This document shows, in pieces, positions 1-11,135 of a stretch of 64,000 nt of DNA. The position numbers and the translations under genes are program-made. How positions within the stretch are numbered: position 1 is the stretch's first letter; each line of letters opens with the position of its first letter. This DNA comes from Symsagittifera roscoffensis. Taxonomy: Eukaryota > Xenacoelomorpha > Acoela > Convolutidae. The DNA lies in NCBI RefSeq assembly GCF_963678635.1, contig NC_087065.1:51344452-51408451 (forward strand), read 5' to 3'. Below the pieces are notes generated by a model, which searched no databases, was not told the origin of the DNA, and worked only from the letters and a program-made list of their open reading frames with translations.

Positions 1-1704
1 TTACAACAAAATCGCTTTGGAACGGGAGAAGATGAGACTATCGAAATAGAAGAAGATGTTAGACGACATGTTGGAGGCATGCCCCTGTTAACCGATCTGA
101 GCTTGGCTATGAGAACCGATCCCTTAGCACTGATCAGAGGAGCCACGGAGTTTGTGACAGTGATTTATGGACCAGCAGTCAGGTTTGCGTTCCCTGATGT
201 CAAGGTGGAAGCATACAGGAGGTCGGTGCTGCACCTGAAACTCATATCAGCAGTGGACGGTAGTGCGCTGAACTGATGTGAGCAGCACGTATTGCGGGAG
301 CTCATGAGCGAAGATCTGTTGTTTGCGAAAATATCAGAGCCAGAAATGACAGTCATCAATTTTGACGATCACTTCCGTGATTGCATGGGAGAAGTAGAGA
401 GAGGACACATCGAGGTGTTTCCAAAGCTTTGGAATCTGAGACCCTATGATAAAACGAATGGTGAAATAAGCAGAGTGCCTCGTCTCACTGCAGCATATCA
501 TAAAGTGAGAGAAGAGACGAAAGACTGGGGTGATTACGAGAAGCTGCCGGAGGCAATCCCCGAATTCCCTCTGATAAGAGGGATGCTGCTCGGAGCAGTC
601 TCCGTGGTACAAACTCCTAGGTTGAGAGCATTCGAAACCAATAAAAAGAGAATAGGGAATTTCGTGGCAACGATGGATACATACTTTGTAGGGAGAAATG
701 CCGCCGTGTTACAGTACACACGATTTGCCTATACGGATCAAGCGACGAGAAAGCGAATAAGCAACGCCGCGACTCCCACGCCGGGAAGATTTGATGAGGA
801 ATGGGCGGGACTAGGCTTAGCGCCTATGAAGATGAGAGGCAGGACCGAACTGCCTGAGGCCTCATTGATCCTGACTAGTGTCAAACCGGAGTTGACGGTA
901 GTAGGAACGCTGCGAACGAGAACCTTTTTAGCACCCTTCGGCTGCGAGGAATTCAAAGTGGTCCATGGAGAAGAGGAAGATAGATCGGCCGGTACATTGA
1001 TCATACCGAAGTTTCCGGAAGGAACCGACAATGATAAGCAAGGACCCTCGAGCTCAAAGAAGGATATGTCAGAAGGAGATTATGGACAGGGAGGAAGCCG
1101 TCAAGCGGAAGAACTCATGCAACAAGATGCAAGTCAAGCTGGTGGGGAAGACGACAGGGCATCGACAGGAGGAGTGTCCAGCCTGGATTTCAATATCTTC
1201 AGTGATCTTGAGAATAACGCGGATACGTTAGAGACGACTGAGCCAGCGGATGAAGGCATTTCGACACTGGAGCCTCCGTCAGCCTTTATGGAAATGAAAC
1301 GGGATTTGCCGGAGAGCAGCTCTCCTGGCAATTCAAGAAATAACGAACAAAGAATCCTCATGGAATCGCCTAGAAGAAGAAGAATAGAGGGCTCAGCCAG
1401 AATACCTTTCTTGGGAACGTTGCCCGAAGAAGAATGGGTATTACATCACCGAGACCATGAAATTAGGACGGGATACAGATTGGACAGAGTGGCGTTCATG
1501 GAAGAAGTCTGGACAGTGGTTCAGAGCTATGGGACCCAGTCTATTCTGAAAACAGGTCTCAACCGACCCTTGATGCGGGAAGTCCTTCACAAGCTTGATG
1601 AGTGTGAAGGGAGATTGAGTGAGTTGTTGATTGACTCAGCCACTGATGAGAGTGAAGCGAATTCTCCCATCAAAATTCACCGCAGGACGATAAAGGAGAG
1701 GTAG
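1..1704 (+). pseudogene. Uncharacterised retroelement ORF upstream of ORF3 (5'-truncated by window, one in-frame stop)
   Basis: One reading frame is open from the first base to a TAG at 1702-1704, interrupted only by a TGA at 274-276. The part after that stop is about 470 residues. I recognise no family. The middle is mixed alpha/beta-like, with a short motif LWNLRPYDK near 430-455. The C-terminal third is acidic and Ser/Gly/Glu-rich, then basic (RRRRIEGS). There is no zinc knuckle, RT, integrase, signal peptide or membrane span. Its stop directly abuts the start of the ORF3 homologue at 1704. It therefore takes the place that the SGNH-hydrolase ORF holds in the minus-strand 17-kb element, but I see no convincing similarity to that ORF. 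It could be a different accessory ORF of a related element. The single TGA suggests a decaying copy, or less likely a recoded stop. Confidence 0.5.
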
Positions 1705-4700
1705 TGTATCTGTCAAGAACCAGGAGAGGAACGATGCGATCGAAATTGGTGATTGATAAGATCAACGCGATGAAAATGAAGTTAGGCAGCAGAGTGATGC
1801 CGAGGAGAGTAGGAAAGACGAAGGTGGATTCGGAGATATCGGTGAAAGCTGTCAATTCAGCGAAAAAGAAACGAGTCGAAGAGGTCATGGATTTGGAACA
1901 AATTGATTATCAATTGCCTGGCACAGATAAAATGTTGACTGATATAGCGATGGTGCCACCCATTCTCATGGCTGGAATAAAGTCAACAGGTTATAAATCC
2001 AAAAGGAGTGACCGCACTCTAACTGGAGCAACCTTAGAAATGGAAATACTCAGCCAATGTGGAGAGAGCACAATGAAAGACTTTAAGCCATCTCCCATGA
2101 ATCATGGAAAGGGAAATGTCGCAGGATAACTAGTACCAGTAGAGTATAACCGACTGACAGTATCGGAGGCTGTGTCGATAGATGAACCCGCCGGTGGAAA
2201 CATGGAGATGTTGGAGTACCGAAACTCGGCTAGAGGGTATGTGATAGCTCTGGACGACAAGAGTGCCATGGAGGGTTATCTGGAGACAATGTTGCAAGGC
2301 ACCTACCTCAAGCAGAAGGCGTACTGGACTCTAGCGTCGTCTGAGATGCAGGCGGAAACGATGGAGCAGTTGGTGAGCCTTCCATGGAAAGCAGTGGTGT
2401 TACGGTACTTCGAGGAAGAGATGAGGACTGCGCCAAGAATACACGCTCTCATGGCAGTACCTTACGTAAGAACAGAGTTACAACTGAGGTTTGCCTGGTG
2501 CATGATGGGACTGACTCGCAAAGAATATGATTCAGAAGAAAGGAAGAGGTCAAAAGAAGAGAAGGTTTTCCTTATGACGAACCTGAGGGATCTGATAATC
2601 CAAGAGGGAGCAGCAGTAGCGTGTGCGAAGCGGAGAGACGCTCTCTGTTTCATTCGATTCATGATGGAGCAGATTTCAGTACCTGCATTGAACACTTGAG
2701 TTAAGATGCTGAGGGAAGGCGATGAGCAAGCGAAATCCTTACTCTTGCTAGCACTGCTGGATATGCAGCAAAGCAAACCGATGAGGGTGATTATGAAAGA
2801 ACCCGAGGAGTTAGAACCCATGAGAAAGATAGACGAAATCATGAGATTTTCAAACAAGGAGCTAAGGCTCACTAAAGAGTCTATGGGGGCACTGCCGAAA
2901 TCCAGCGAGTACTGTGGACCGATCAAGAAGAAGTCGTACAGCTACGTATCCGGAATCATAGGGATAGCGTACAACCCTTTCCTGAGTGAAGACATACGCG
3001 ATTGCTTCTTCGATTACGAGCAGGCAGTGTTGCTGAGATTCTGGACGTCGAGAATTGTAACAATTAAGAGCGCTAATAATTCACAGACCAAATTGGGACT
3101 GGTCTTGGAAGAAGATGTGACTGCACCTTCCGTACCAAAATCCGACAAAAGAGTCGAGTTTGGGTTGGGATTCGCAGATGAATTACTGAGAACGAGCTTG
3201 ATGGTAGTGTGGGAATTGATGAGGCCATCATGGTGTCCTAGTCCCAACGCTGACTTGATATTACGGGCGACACAAGACGTGCAGAGGGAGCTGAATGCAG
3301 ACTGTAACCTGCGTGACCTTAACATCATATATAATGTGATGATTACGGCCTCTAGGAGCAACGGTGAAGATAAAGTGGAGTTGCCTGGCTGGGGACCAGA
3401 AGACTGGGTCAAACCTTGTAACTGTCTGGCGGAAATCTGTGGACTGGAAGGTCACTTGTGGAGGTCTGGACTGTGTGAAGACCCTAGAGAAACAACACAA
3501 GCAATTGACGGTATTGTTTGGGAATGTCGTGATGAAAGCAAGAACGGAAACGGAACTGATAGCGGATTGTCATGGAGGAACCGAGGTGAATCTAGTGACT
3601 GCACTAGGATTCTACAGCATGTTTAGTTCTTTAGAGTCACAATTGAATCTAGAACAGAGACATGAGAGTGTCACTGCCATCAGTGAAGAGGTATTCCCAG
3701 GAGTTCTGCAAGCCGAGCAGAAATACATAGGAAAATGGAGGGAAGCGATCGAGGCGGAAATGAACATCAGACACAGTGAGACTTATTGTAGACCATCAGG
3801 AGCACGATATTTGGTGGGCTCGACATTGGCTCTAATGTGCAAGAGCAAATACCCGGTACATTTCGTAGCTGTGGATGTAAAGAGTACGAGAACGATCGTG
3901 GATCAAGCCTTCTCCGTGCCAAAGTGTGTGAGACTGACAAGAATGTCCGAAAAATCTTACGAGTTGCTATGTAAGATGTTCTCAGCAGTTCCAGAGAGAA
4001 CAAAGGAGGAGTTGGAAACGATACTGGGAAGGAAGTTCATGGGATACGTGAGTGGGAACTTCAGTGACTTTGAGAGACAGAAACAGAGAGGATCAACTGT
4101 TACGGATTACAATACAGTAGACGAGAATGATGAAGTCCACCGAGTGATGATGGAAGTGGAACCATTACTGGAAGCTTTGGGAAAACGTAATTGGAGGAGC
4201 AACATGTTGACACATGACAAGTTTCCCTGCCATTGCCTGCTGCAGACCTCGTGGTATCCCAAGCGTAGTAATCTGGTGTTGATCTGGGACTCTGGAGAAC
4301 TGCTCTCCATGGGTTTACCAGACTCATCACAGCCCATAACAATAGTGATAGTGGGAGTTATGATGGCGATACGATGGCTGGAAGCTCATGTGAAAGAGAA
4401 CAATAGACAGGAGGCACGGAAGAGAGAACAGTTGCGGAAATTGGATTGCCTAAAAGATTTAGATCTTTTTGAGACACTGTGCAAGATTCTAAACATTCCG
4501 ATGGAAGTGAAGAAGATATGGGTAAGAAAACGATTGATGCCATGGTTCAGAGCTAACATGACTGCATGGTTGTACGAATATGCTAAAAAGCATATGTCGA
4601 AGCACGGCAGAGTGTACAGTGAATATCAGCTGGACATCGGAGCAGGAGCTTTCAAGCGAGCTCTCGTGACTCATCGGAATGCAGTGACCACCGATGTGAA

Positions 4701-4860
4701 AAAAATTTCCAGGACAAGTGAACGTAGTGGAAAGGAGAAGGCAGAGATGTTGAAGGAAGATTTGGAGAGAAATGCGACGTTGTGTCTCCACAACAGCTTC
4801 TGCAGGAACAGAGAATCCCCTACCTTGTTGCAAACAGAGGGTAGAAGAGTAGAAGTGTAG
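1704..4860 (+). pseudogene. Retroelement ORF3 homologue, broken copy
   Basis: Homologous along its length to the minus-strand protein at 7878-11068, at roughly 40-45% identity by eye. Shared landmarks are GIAYNPFL, RPSWCP, AFSVPKCVRL, PCHCL.QT.WYP, GLPD, PWFRA and LHNSFC. The frame is kept from 1704 to about 3450, with stops at 2127-2129 (TAA) and 2697-2699 (TGA). It then shifts by one and runs open to the stop at 4858-4860. The shift falls inside a cysteine/histidine motif, CX4CX4H, whose second half (XCX4C) is read in the next frame. Together they give the same CX4CX4HXCX4C pattern as the other copy. The first ATG is at 1734, though the frame is open from 1704. No known enzyme domain is recognisable. 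Conservation between two divergent copies implies this was a functional protein of the element lineage. Confidence 0.7.
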
Positions 4861-6564
4861 GAGGACTGCTTCCAACAGCGGCAGGATCGCTAATGATGTG
4901 TTGCAAGACACAGAAACTGAAAGTGCAGAGTCAGTATCACAGGAAGAAGAGATGGAACATTGACGAATGGCCGAAAAACGATATGCAAAAAGAGACGAAA
5001 TTAGAAGAATTTAGAAGTTTTAGAACTTCTAAACGACGAAAAAATAAGAAAACAAAGGAGTGATGAAGAAAAAGTTCAAACTCAGAATTGTTTTATGTGT
5101 GTGAAAAAACTCAAGTAAGAAACTAAGCAACCAAGTTGTAATTGAAAACTGAAACATCTAGTTGAGTTTTGAACATTAAAGAATTTGGTGCATTTGGGGC
5201 TTTAGAGACACTTATTCTTTATTTAGAAAGGCTTGAGTGAAGAGCATATTTAAATATTTGGTGCATTTGGGGCTTTAGAGACACTTATTATTTATTTAGA
5301 AAGGCTTGAGTGAAGAGTATATTTAAATATTCCACCCTGCATGACTGTTTTTAATCAACTAGGAGAACTGATCACTTTGTGGTGATGTGAAAAGCTTGGG
5401 TAATCTCTAGAAGAAGGAGATTGTTTCATTGTTCTTTCTAACCACAGAGTTTCTTAGTTTTCTTATTCGGGACAATAACAAGCAAGATTTCCGAAGGGAA
5501 GAAGCATAGTAGGATAATTTTAGCTTGTTGGTTGGCAGGACTGTCCTGCAAACCAACACCTTTTAAATCTAGGAGAAAAAGTTTTTAATCAGGACATTGA
5601 CATTGGAAGTCGGAAAAGATGTTTTTATCTTAGGTCAGATCCTTAATGTGCAGATTAATGAAAGAATTTGAAGGCTATAGTGAGGTAGTATGATGCCATT
5701 TATATTCTGCAGTGAGTTGATATGAGGCGGATAAAAGTAATTTCGTGCATTTTGTAAATTCTGTTCGATGACACTGTACCTGTTTTACGAACATTGCGAG
5801 ATTCAATGAGGACATTGACCGGACTGTCCGAAGAGTATGTGACATTCGACCAGAATGGATCAAAATTCAGATTCAGCAGATTCGGAGATTTAGCAGCGAA
5901 CCTTCCGAATTGACGATTTTGAAGGAATAAGAGCGTTATTGGAACGATTGGCCAAACGGTAAATTCTAGAATATTTTGGTATTTTGAAATTTTAAAAATT
6001 CGAAGTATGACGTCATATTTCTGAGCAACGTCAGAAACGGCCATTTTGGCAGAAAACTGGAAGAAAAACACAACAACATTAGTTGCGATAGCGTTAACAA
6101 CGAAAATTGTGATTGAGAAACAACAACAAATTGCAGAAGTAGCAGAGAAAGCTCCGAGTTGCAACTAATTTGTCGCTACAATAGTTGCAAGGCCGTTGCG
6201 AACAACGGTGAAGGGTGGAAAACCAGCCTTCCGGAAGGAGAATAAGAGCCTTATTTCCCCGGATTCAGGAATCCGGAGGGGTCTCTGGACTGGAACTTTT
6301 ATTAACTTGTATAAACTTTTAGCTTCCCTGTCATGTCCTGAGTTGAATTTAATTAACATCTGAATTCATTTTGCTAGGATGAGAAGGTAGGAGTTGGGGG
6401 AAAGGGTTGATCCATCTTCGATGGAGATAATGACTTTTATCTACTGAACAAAAACAATAATAATTCAATAAGTAGTAGTAGCCCTGATTTCAGGAGTGAC
6501 CTCGTGGTCTGGGGTTACTGAGACCCAGCCATGAGCTCACTATTTCTGTATGTATTTAAGTTAA
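4861..6564. other. Non-coding 3' part of the plus-strand element and possible LTR remnant
   Basis: No supported gene. The first 200 bases are purine-rich, ending AAACAAAGGAG followed by TGATG at 5061, which would suit a polypurine tract and LTR start. No partner LTR lies in the window to test this. A 73-bp tandem duplication sits at 5183-5328. Bases 6180-6290 contain TTCCGGAA-type palindromic stretches. The segment ends where the minus-strand LTR begins. Confidence 0.4.
5183..5328. repeat. 73-bp tandem duplication
   Basis: Two adjacent nearly identical 73-base units start with ATTTGGTGCATTTGGGGC at 5183 and 5256. They differ at only a few positions (ATTCTTT versus ATTATTT, GAGCAT versus GAGTAT). 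They lie in the 3' non-coding region of the plus-strand element. Confidence 0.85.
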
Positions 6565-7451
6565 TGTAACATTCGTCTACTGTAGTCACACATGAGGCTT
6601 AAGAAAAATAGGCCCTATAACCATTGGCTCAAGAGTCAGGGACACTATCTCTTGTGTTTTTCTACCTCAAATCAGTCGGAGCCAATTCGGTTCGCTTGTG
6701 ACATGAGACTACGACCCGTTACAGCTTAAAGGCTACTACCAAACTATCCTCCCCACTCTAGAAATAATAACGTCCCCATACTCAGGTCTCTAGATACCCA
6801 AAATACATGAACGCCGTTAAAAACCGGGTTGGAACAATCCGTTAAGTTACTTTTTATTGGACAGTGGAACTTTGATCCATTTCAGATGGATCAACCTAAA
6901 ACTCGCCTTACCTCAACATAACAATTATAAAACACACTCTAGAAATTTAAATTAAGGACTCACATGTTGATGCGCTCAAGCACAGGAGGTAATTAAATGG
7001 GTGAGCAACTCTAGAATTAACTAAGATAACTAGATAAGTTCAATGTTTGTCAGTTTGAATGGCAGAGGTAAGTTTGAACTCTAGAATGACGTTTTATGTG
7101 AACTATTGGGACACTCCAGCTGTCCACCTTTCCGTCGAAGGTTCACTCTAGTCCAGTTCGAATAATTGTTCTCTCGGGAATACTCTGTCTTCTATTTCAG
7201 ATAGGACAGCTCTACTCTTGTTCACTATGATGGAAATTGCGAATAGCAATTTCCCACTTGTTTTTTATCTGACAACTTTCCCGCGATTGTTATTCGATCG
7301 TTCTGACTTCTCTTTTCTGATTTTCAGTTATCGCGAGAAAATCGTGCATGACAGGTTCCATTCGAAATTTTGAAAAATTAAATTTCACTCCAAAATCAAG
7401 TGTTTTTTGCTTCTCTCAAGGTCAAACTTCCAAATATGACCGACTGGCACA
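6565..7451 (-). repeat. 3' LTR of the 17-kb element
   Basis: An 887-bp direct repeat of 22750-23634. It carries TG...CA ends in minus orientation. Similarity stops abruptly at both borders: flank TTTAAGTTAA on the left, internal TACTCCCC on the right. Confidence 0.92.
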
Positions 7452-7464
7452 TACTCCCCGGACT
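7452..7464 (-). promoter_or_regulatory. Polypurine tract of the 17-kb element
   Basis: On the minus strand the sequence directly before the 3' LTR reads AGTCCGGGGAGTA. This short G/A-rich stretch is in the correct place to prime plus-strand DNA synthesis. Confidence 0.6.
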
Positions 7465-7877
7465 CGAGATCGATGTCCTCATCGCGTGCTGTCTTCTGCC
7501 AGTGAGTCCCAGAAAACCGAGTGTTACTCAAGATACAGTGCCAGTGGTCATTTACAGAAGTTTGCAGCAGACTTAAGCTTATCTACACCCCAAAATTCAC
7601 AGCCATGTAAAATTTTCACACTATCGCTAAACAGCAATCAAAATCTGCACACACCTGCACCCTTGAATTCTCGCTTTTCAAGCCAATTTAAAATTTCTTT
7701 TGTCCCATTCAATTAGGAAATTGTCATGCAGCATTTTCGTTTATATAATAGATATAGCATATTAATAACAATATCTTGTTTTGTTAAAATTTCTTTTTCG
7801 TGAACCCAGGTTTCACCCGGATCCACGCTCAAGCCCCCTTTCCCTCTCAAGACTCAAGATCCATTCGAGCCACCTGC
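7465..7877 (-). other. 3' non-coding region of the 17-kb element
   Basis: About 410 bases lie between the ORF3 stop and the polypurine tract. I see no coding signal or repeat in it. Confidence 0.5.
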
Positions 7878-10800
7878 TCATCTCGCACTCTTCGCCTTGG
7901 AGGTACTGCACCCTGAGGTACTAGATACGGCAAACTGTCTCAACAGTTCCTCTTCATCATCGGAGCTAATCACAATCTCCTCCCAAGCCTTCAGCTGCTC
8001 GTAGGATCGCATCCATTCTCTTTGCTCTTGCAACCTCTTTGCTTGGTTGGGTAGTGCCTTCACCCTAGATTCCCGGTTCAAACAAAAGGAATTGTGCAGG
8101 CTCAAGCTCACGTTCTTCGCCAGGTCCTCCTCTAGTATCGATTCCCTCGCTTTGGTATTGTCTCTAGACCTTTTACCCACTCTCTTCCATCCTGTCGTGA
8201 TTGCATTACGATGGGTTAACAGGGGTCTCTTGAAAGCTTCCGGCCCAATCTTGGCCTGGAACTGTCGATACTCCTTTTGATGTTTTCTCATGTGATCTTT
8301 CGTTGTCATGTACAACCAGGACGTCAGCGTCGCCCGAAACCATGGGAAGTACCTCAAACGGCTCCAGACATGTCTGACTTCCGTTGGTAAGGCGAATACC
8401 TTGCACGCAGTCTCAACAACTCGAGTCTCCTACTGTAGTCTATCGCGTATATTGACTCAGCCGTTGGCGTCCCCGCTTACCGATACTTCGTTATATTCTC
8501 TTCTATCCATCTCAGAGCCAACATCGTACTCACTACCAGGATCGTCACCTTCTGTCGGTGATCCGGTAGTCCGATCGACCGGATTTCTTCCATATCCCAT
8601 ACCAGGCAAAGGTTCTTGTGATCTGGATACCACACCGTTTGCGCCAAACAGTGGCATGGGCATTCTCCATGGGTGATCTCAATGCTCCTGAGGTTACGCT
8701 CCCCCGAGGCTTCCAAGAGAGGCTCAAGCTCCATCATTTTCTCATGCATCGTGTCGTTATCTTCCAGGTTTGGAGCCCTTCCCACAGGTTTTCCGATCAC
8801 GTTTTGTCTCTCGTGATCGCTTGTGTTCTCTCTCTCCAACTTCAAAAGTTCTTCTCCCCAGATTTCACTCAAGTCATCTCTCAATTCTTTTGGTACTGTC
8901 CCTCTGATTTTTCTCAACAACTTGTGCGAGTGATGCGATATCCTAGCCAACCTCACGCACTTGGGCACTGAGAAGGCCTTGTCCACCAGTACTCTCTGGG
9001 TGGATGCTTCCACCATCACCATGTGCAGTGGGTAGTGACTTCCGCACAAGTTGGCCATCATTGACCCTATCAGGGATTTTGCGTTCAATGGCAGGCCATA
9101 AGCTTCGCTCATGGGAAACCCAATTTCTGCCTCAAGACCAACTTTCCAGCTCCGGATGTGTTTTTGAGTCACCTGCAACACCCCAGGCCATGATTCTACG
9201 CTCAACGCCGTCACCCAATGGTGTTCAGACTCTAGTCTTTCCAATAACTGCAAACTACACATTCTCGAGAAGAATCCGAGAGCTGTCGCTATATTCACCG
9301 AGGTTCTCGCGTAACACTCCGCTACTATTTGCACTTCACTTCTCTCCCTTTCTGTGATGTCTTCGAACCAAGTGACCAGGTCTTCTTTTTGAAAGGACAG
9401 TATTCTGACGCATGACCGTCCATCGCAGGTGTGCTCTCCGTTTCCACACGTCGAATCCAGACAGCTACCCGGCTCCAATTTCTTCGCTGACCCGGGATTG
9501 TTCGTCTTTTCGCTTGGCTCTTGCATCTGAGGTGAGATTAGCTTATGCAGCACACTCAACTTTGCCAGATCTTCATCTTCCGTTGGTGCTAACCTCACTC
9601 GCTCGGTGGTTTCCTCGATCAGACTCGCGTGGGGATGTGGACACCAGGAGGGTCTTAGTAGCTTCCATACCACTCCCAAGTTCGTGGTTAACAAGCCATT
9701 TCCATCGCCCATGTTCACTTCAACTCTCTTGTTTGAGCGCGGTATGCTTACCACCTCTGGTGTTTTCTCAAGAATCAGGCCCAAGCTCGGCCCCTCTTTT
9801 TCCACCGCGTCTATTTCCATTATTCTTTCTGTCCAAAACTTCAGTAGCTCCGCTACCTCATGGTTTCTGTGGGCGCCTCCAGTTTCCGAGTCTAAGAAGG
9901 GGTTGTAGGCTATTCCCATCACTCCCGATACATATTGGTATTCCCCCTTCTCGCTGAGTCTCGAGTACTGCTCTGACGAGGCCAGGTTACGGTGAACATC
10001 ATGTTCTTCTTCGAACTTCTTATTATAAAACCTCCGCACCTCGTCTAGCTTTCTGTGGTTCTCTAGGGATTGTCTGGAACCATCTTCCTTTTCTATTCCT
10101 GTACTCTGATATACGTTCAAGATGATCGTTGAGACTCTTTTTTCCATGGTTTTACTTCCGCTTGCTCTCTGTTGGCATGCCAGGATGGTGCTATCAGACA
10201 TCATCGACATTATCCATCTCAAGAAACACGTGGCATCCTTTCTTCTAGCCAGGCTCAAGCCTGAATTGTCCCTGGCTACGTGTTGCATCAGTGCCTGATA
10301 CACATCTAGCTTCTTGCTTCCCAACTTCAGCCTGTCATACGAGGTCAGTGTTTCCAACTCTATTCCCACCAGACTCCAGGTGAACATTAATTGTCCTGCA
10401 GTTCTAACGAAGGGATTCGCCATTAATGGTGGTGCTGATGAGGGTGTCCTCATTGCTTCTTCAAAATGATCCTTCAACAAACTCTGCCAGGACCTCTTCA
10501 GATGACTTGCCATTTCTATTTTATTAACCTCGGCCTTTTGCTGGGTGGCCCAATTGCGTCGCTTGCGAGCTACTCCACTGTCCAACTTCTTCCAGCAGTC
10601 CTCCATTTCTTTCAATGTTTCAAGGGCCACCCACCACGTCCGGGCAGTGTTCCTCGTCTTGTTCTTCTCCAATGGATCACTCGTCACTTGCTTGCCCATG
10701 TTCTGATGTGCCTTTGAGATCCATTCTTTGCCGATATCCACTTCCCATGTCTGTCCGTTCGTTGAACCTCTCTTTACGTTTATCTTCTGAGGCTTGAAGT

Positions 10801-11068
10801 CTTCCTCCGATGTCGAACTGGTGGAAGTCTCTATTTCCCTTTCTACTTCAAGTGGTCTTCTGAGCTCCGAGCTGTTCTTGTATGCCAACGTCTTGCATCG
10901 AGCCAAAACCATGGGCGCCGTCTCTCTCAAGTTTCCTTCCGAAACAGCATCCACTGAAGGACTACCCAATCCTTCTACTTCTCTCTTCCTCTTGCGAGTC
11001 TTCACATTTCTGCTTGAGGGCGTTGCAGCTATCATCACTGATTCGACCTCCCTATCCAATCCTTCCAA
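7878..11068 (-). pseudogene. Retroelement ORF3: conserved protein with CX4CX4HXCX4C motif (stop plus frameshift in this copy)
   Basis: The frame is open from 11068 (TTG; first ATG at 11035, residue 12) for 863 residues to a TAA at 8479-8477. After about 55 bases the homologous protein resumes one frame over (ETACKVF) and ends at 7878. The full product would be about 1050 residues. The N-terminus is basic (KTRKRKRE), so possibly nuclear. A cysteine/histidine motif sits at C536, C541, H546, C548 and C553, probably zinc-binding. Later come AFSVPKCVRL (about 698-707), PCHCL (804-808) and GLPD (833-836). A short hydrophobic run near 841-853 is not convincing as a membrane anchor. No signal peptide, DDE triad or tyrosine-recombinase signature is visible. 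It follows ORF2 by about 70 bases. Function unknown. Confidence 0.75.
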
Positions 11069-11135
11069 CTCTTGCCTCCCCCCTGCTCGAGCCTTAAGGA
11101 TATTAGTACTTTTAATTATATTACTAGTCCCAACC

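Noticed and set aside
8340-8480. Possible intron in ORF3 (GTAAGC after TATCG, CTACAG upstream of the next block)
   Set aside because: Splicing there puts the downstream codons in the wrong frame. Comparison with the plus-strand homologue is better explained by a stop and a nearby frameshift.
7878-11068. ORF3 as a DDE integrase or tyrosine recombinase
   Set aside because: Acidic residues are not conserved in the right spacing between the two copies, and no R..HxxR..Y pattern is visible.
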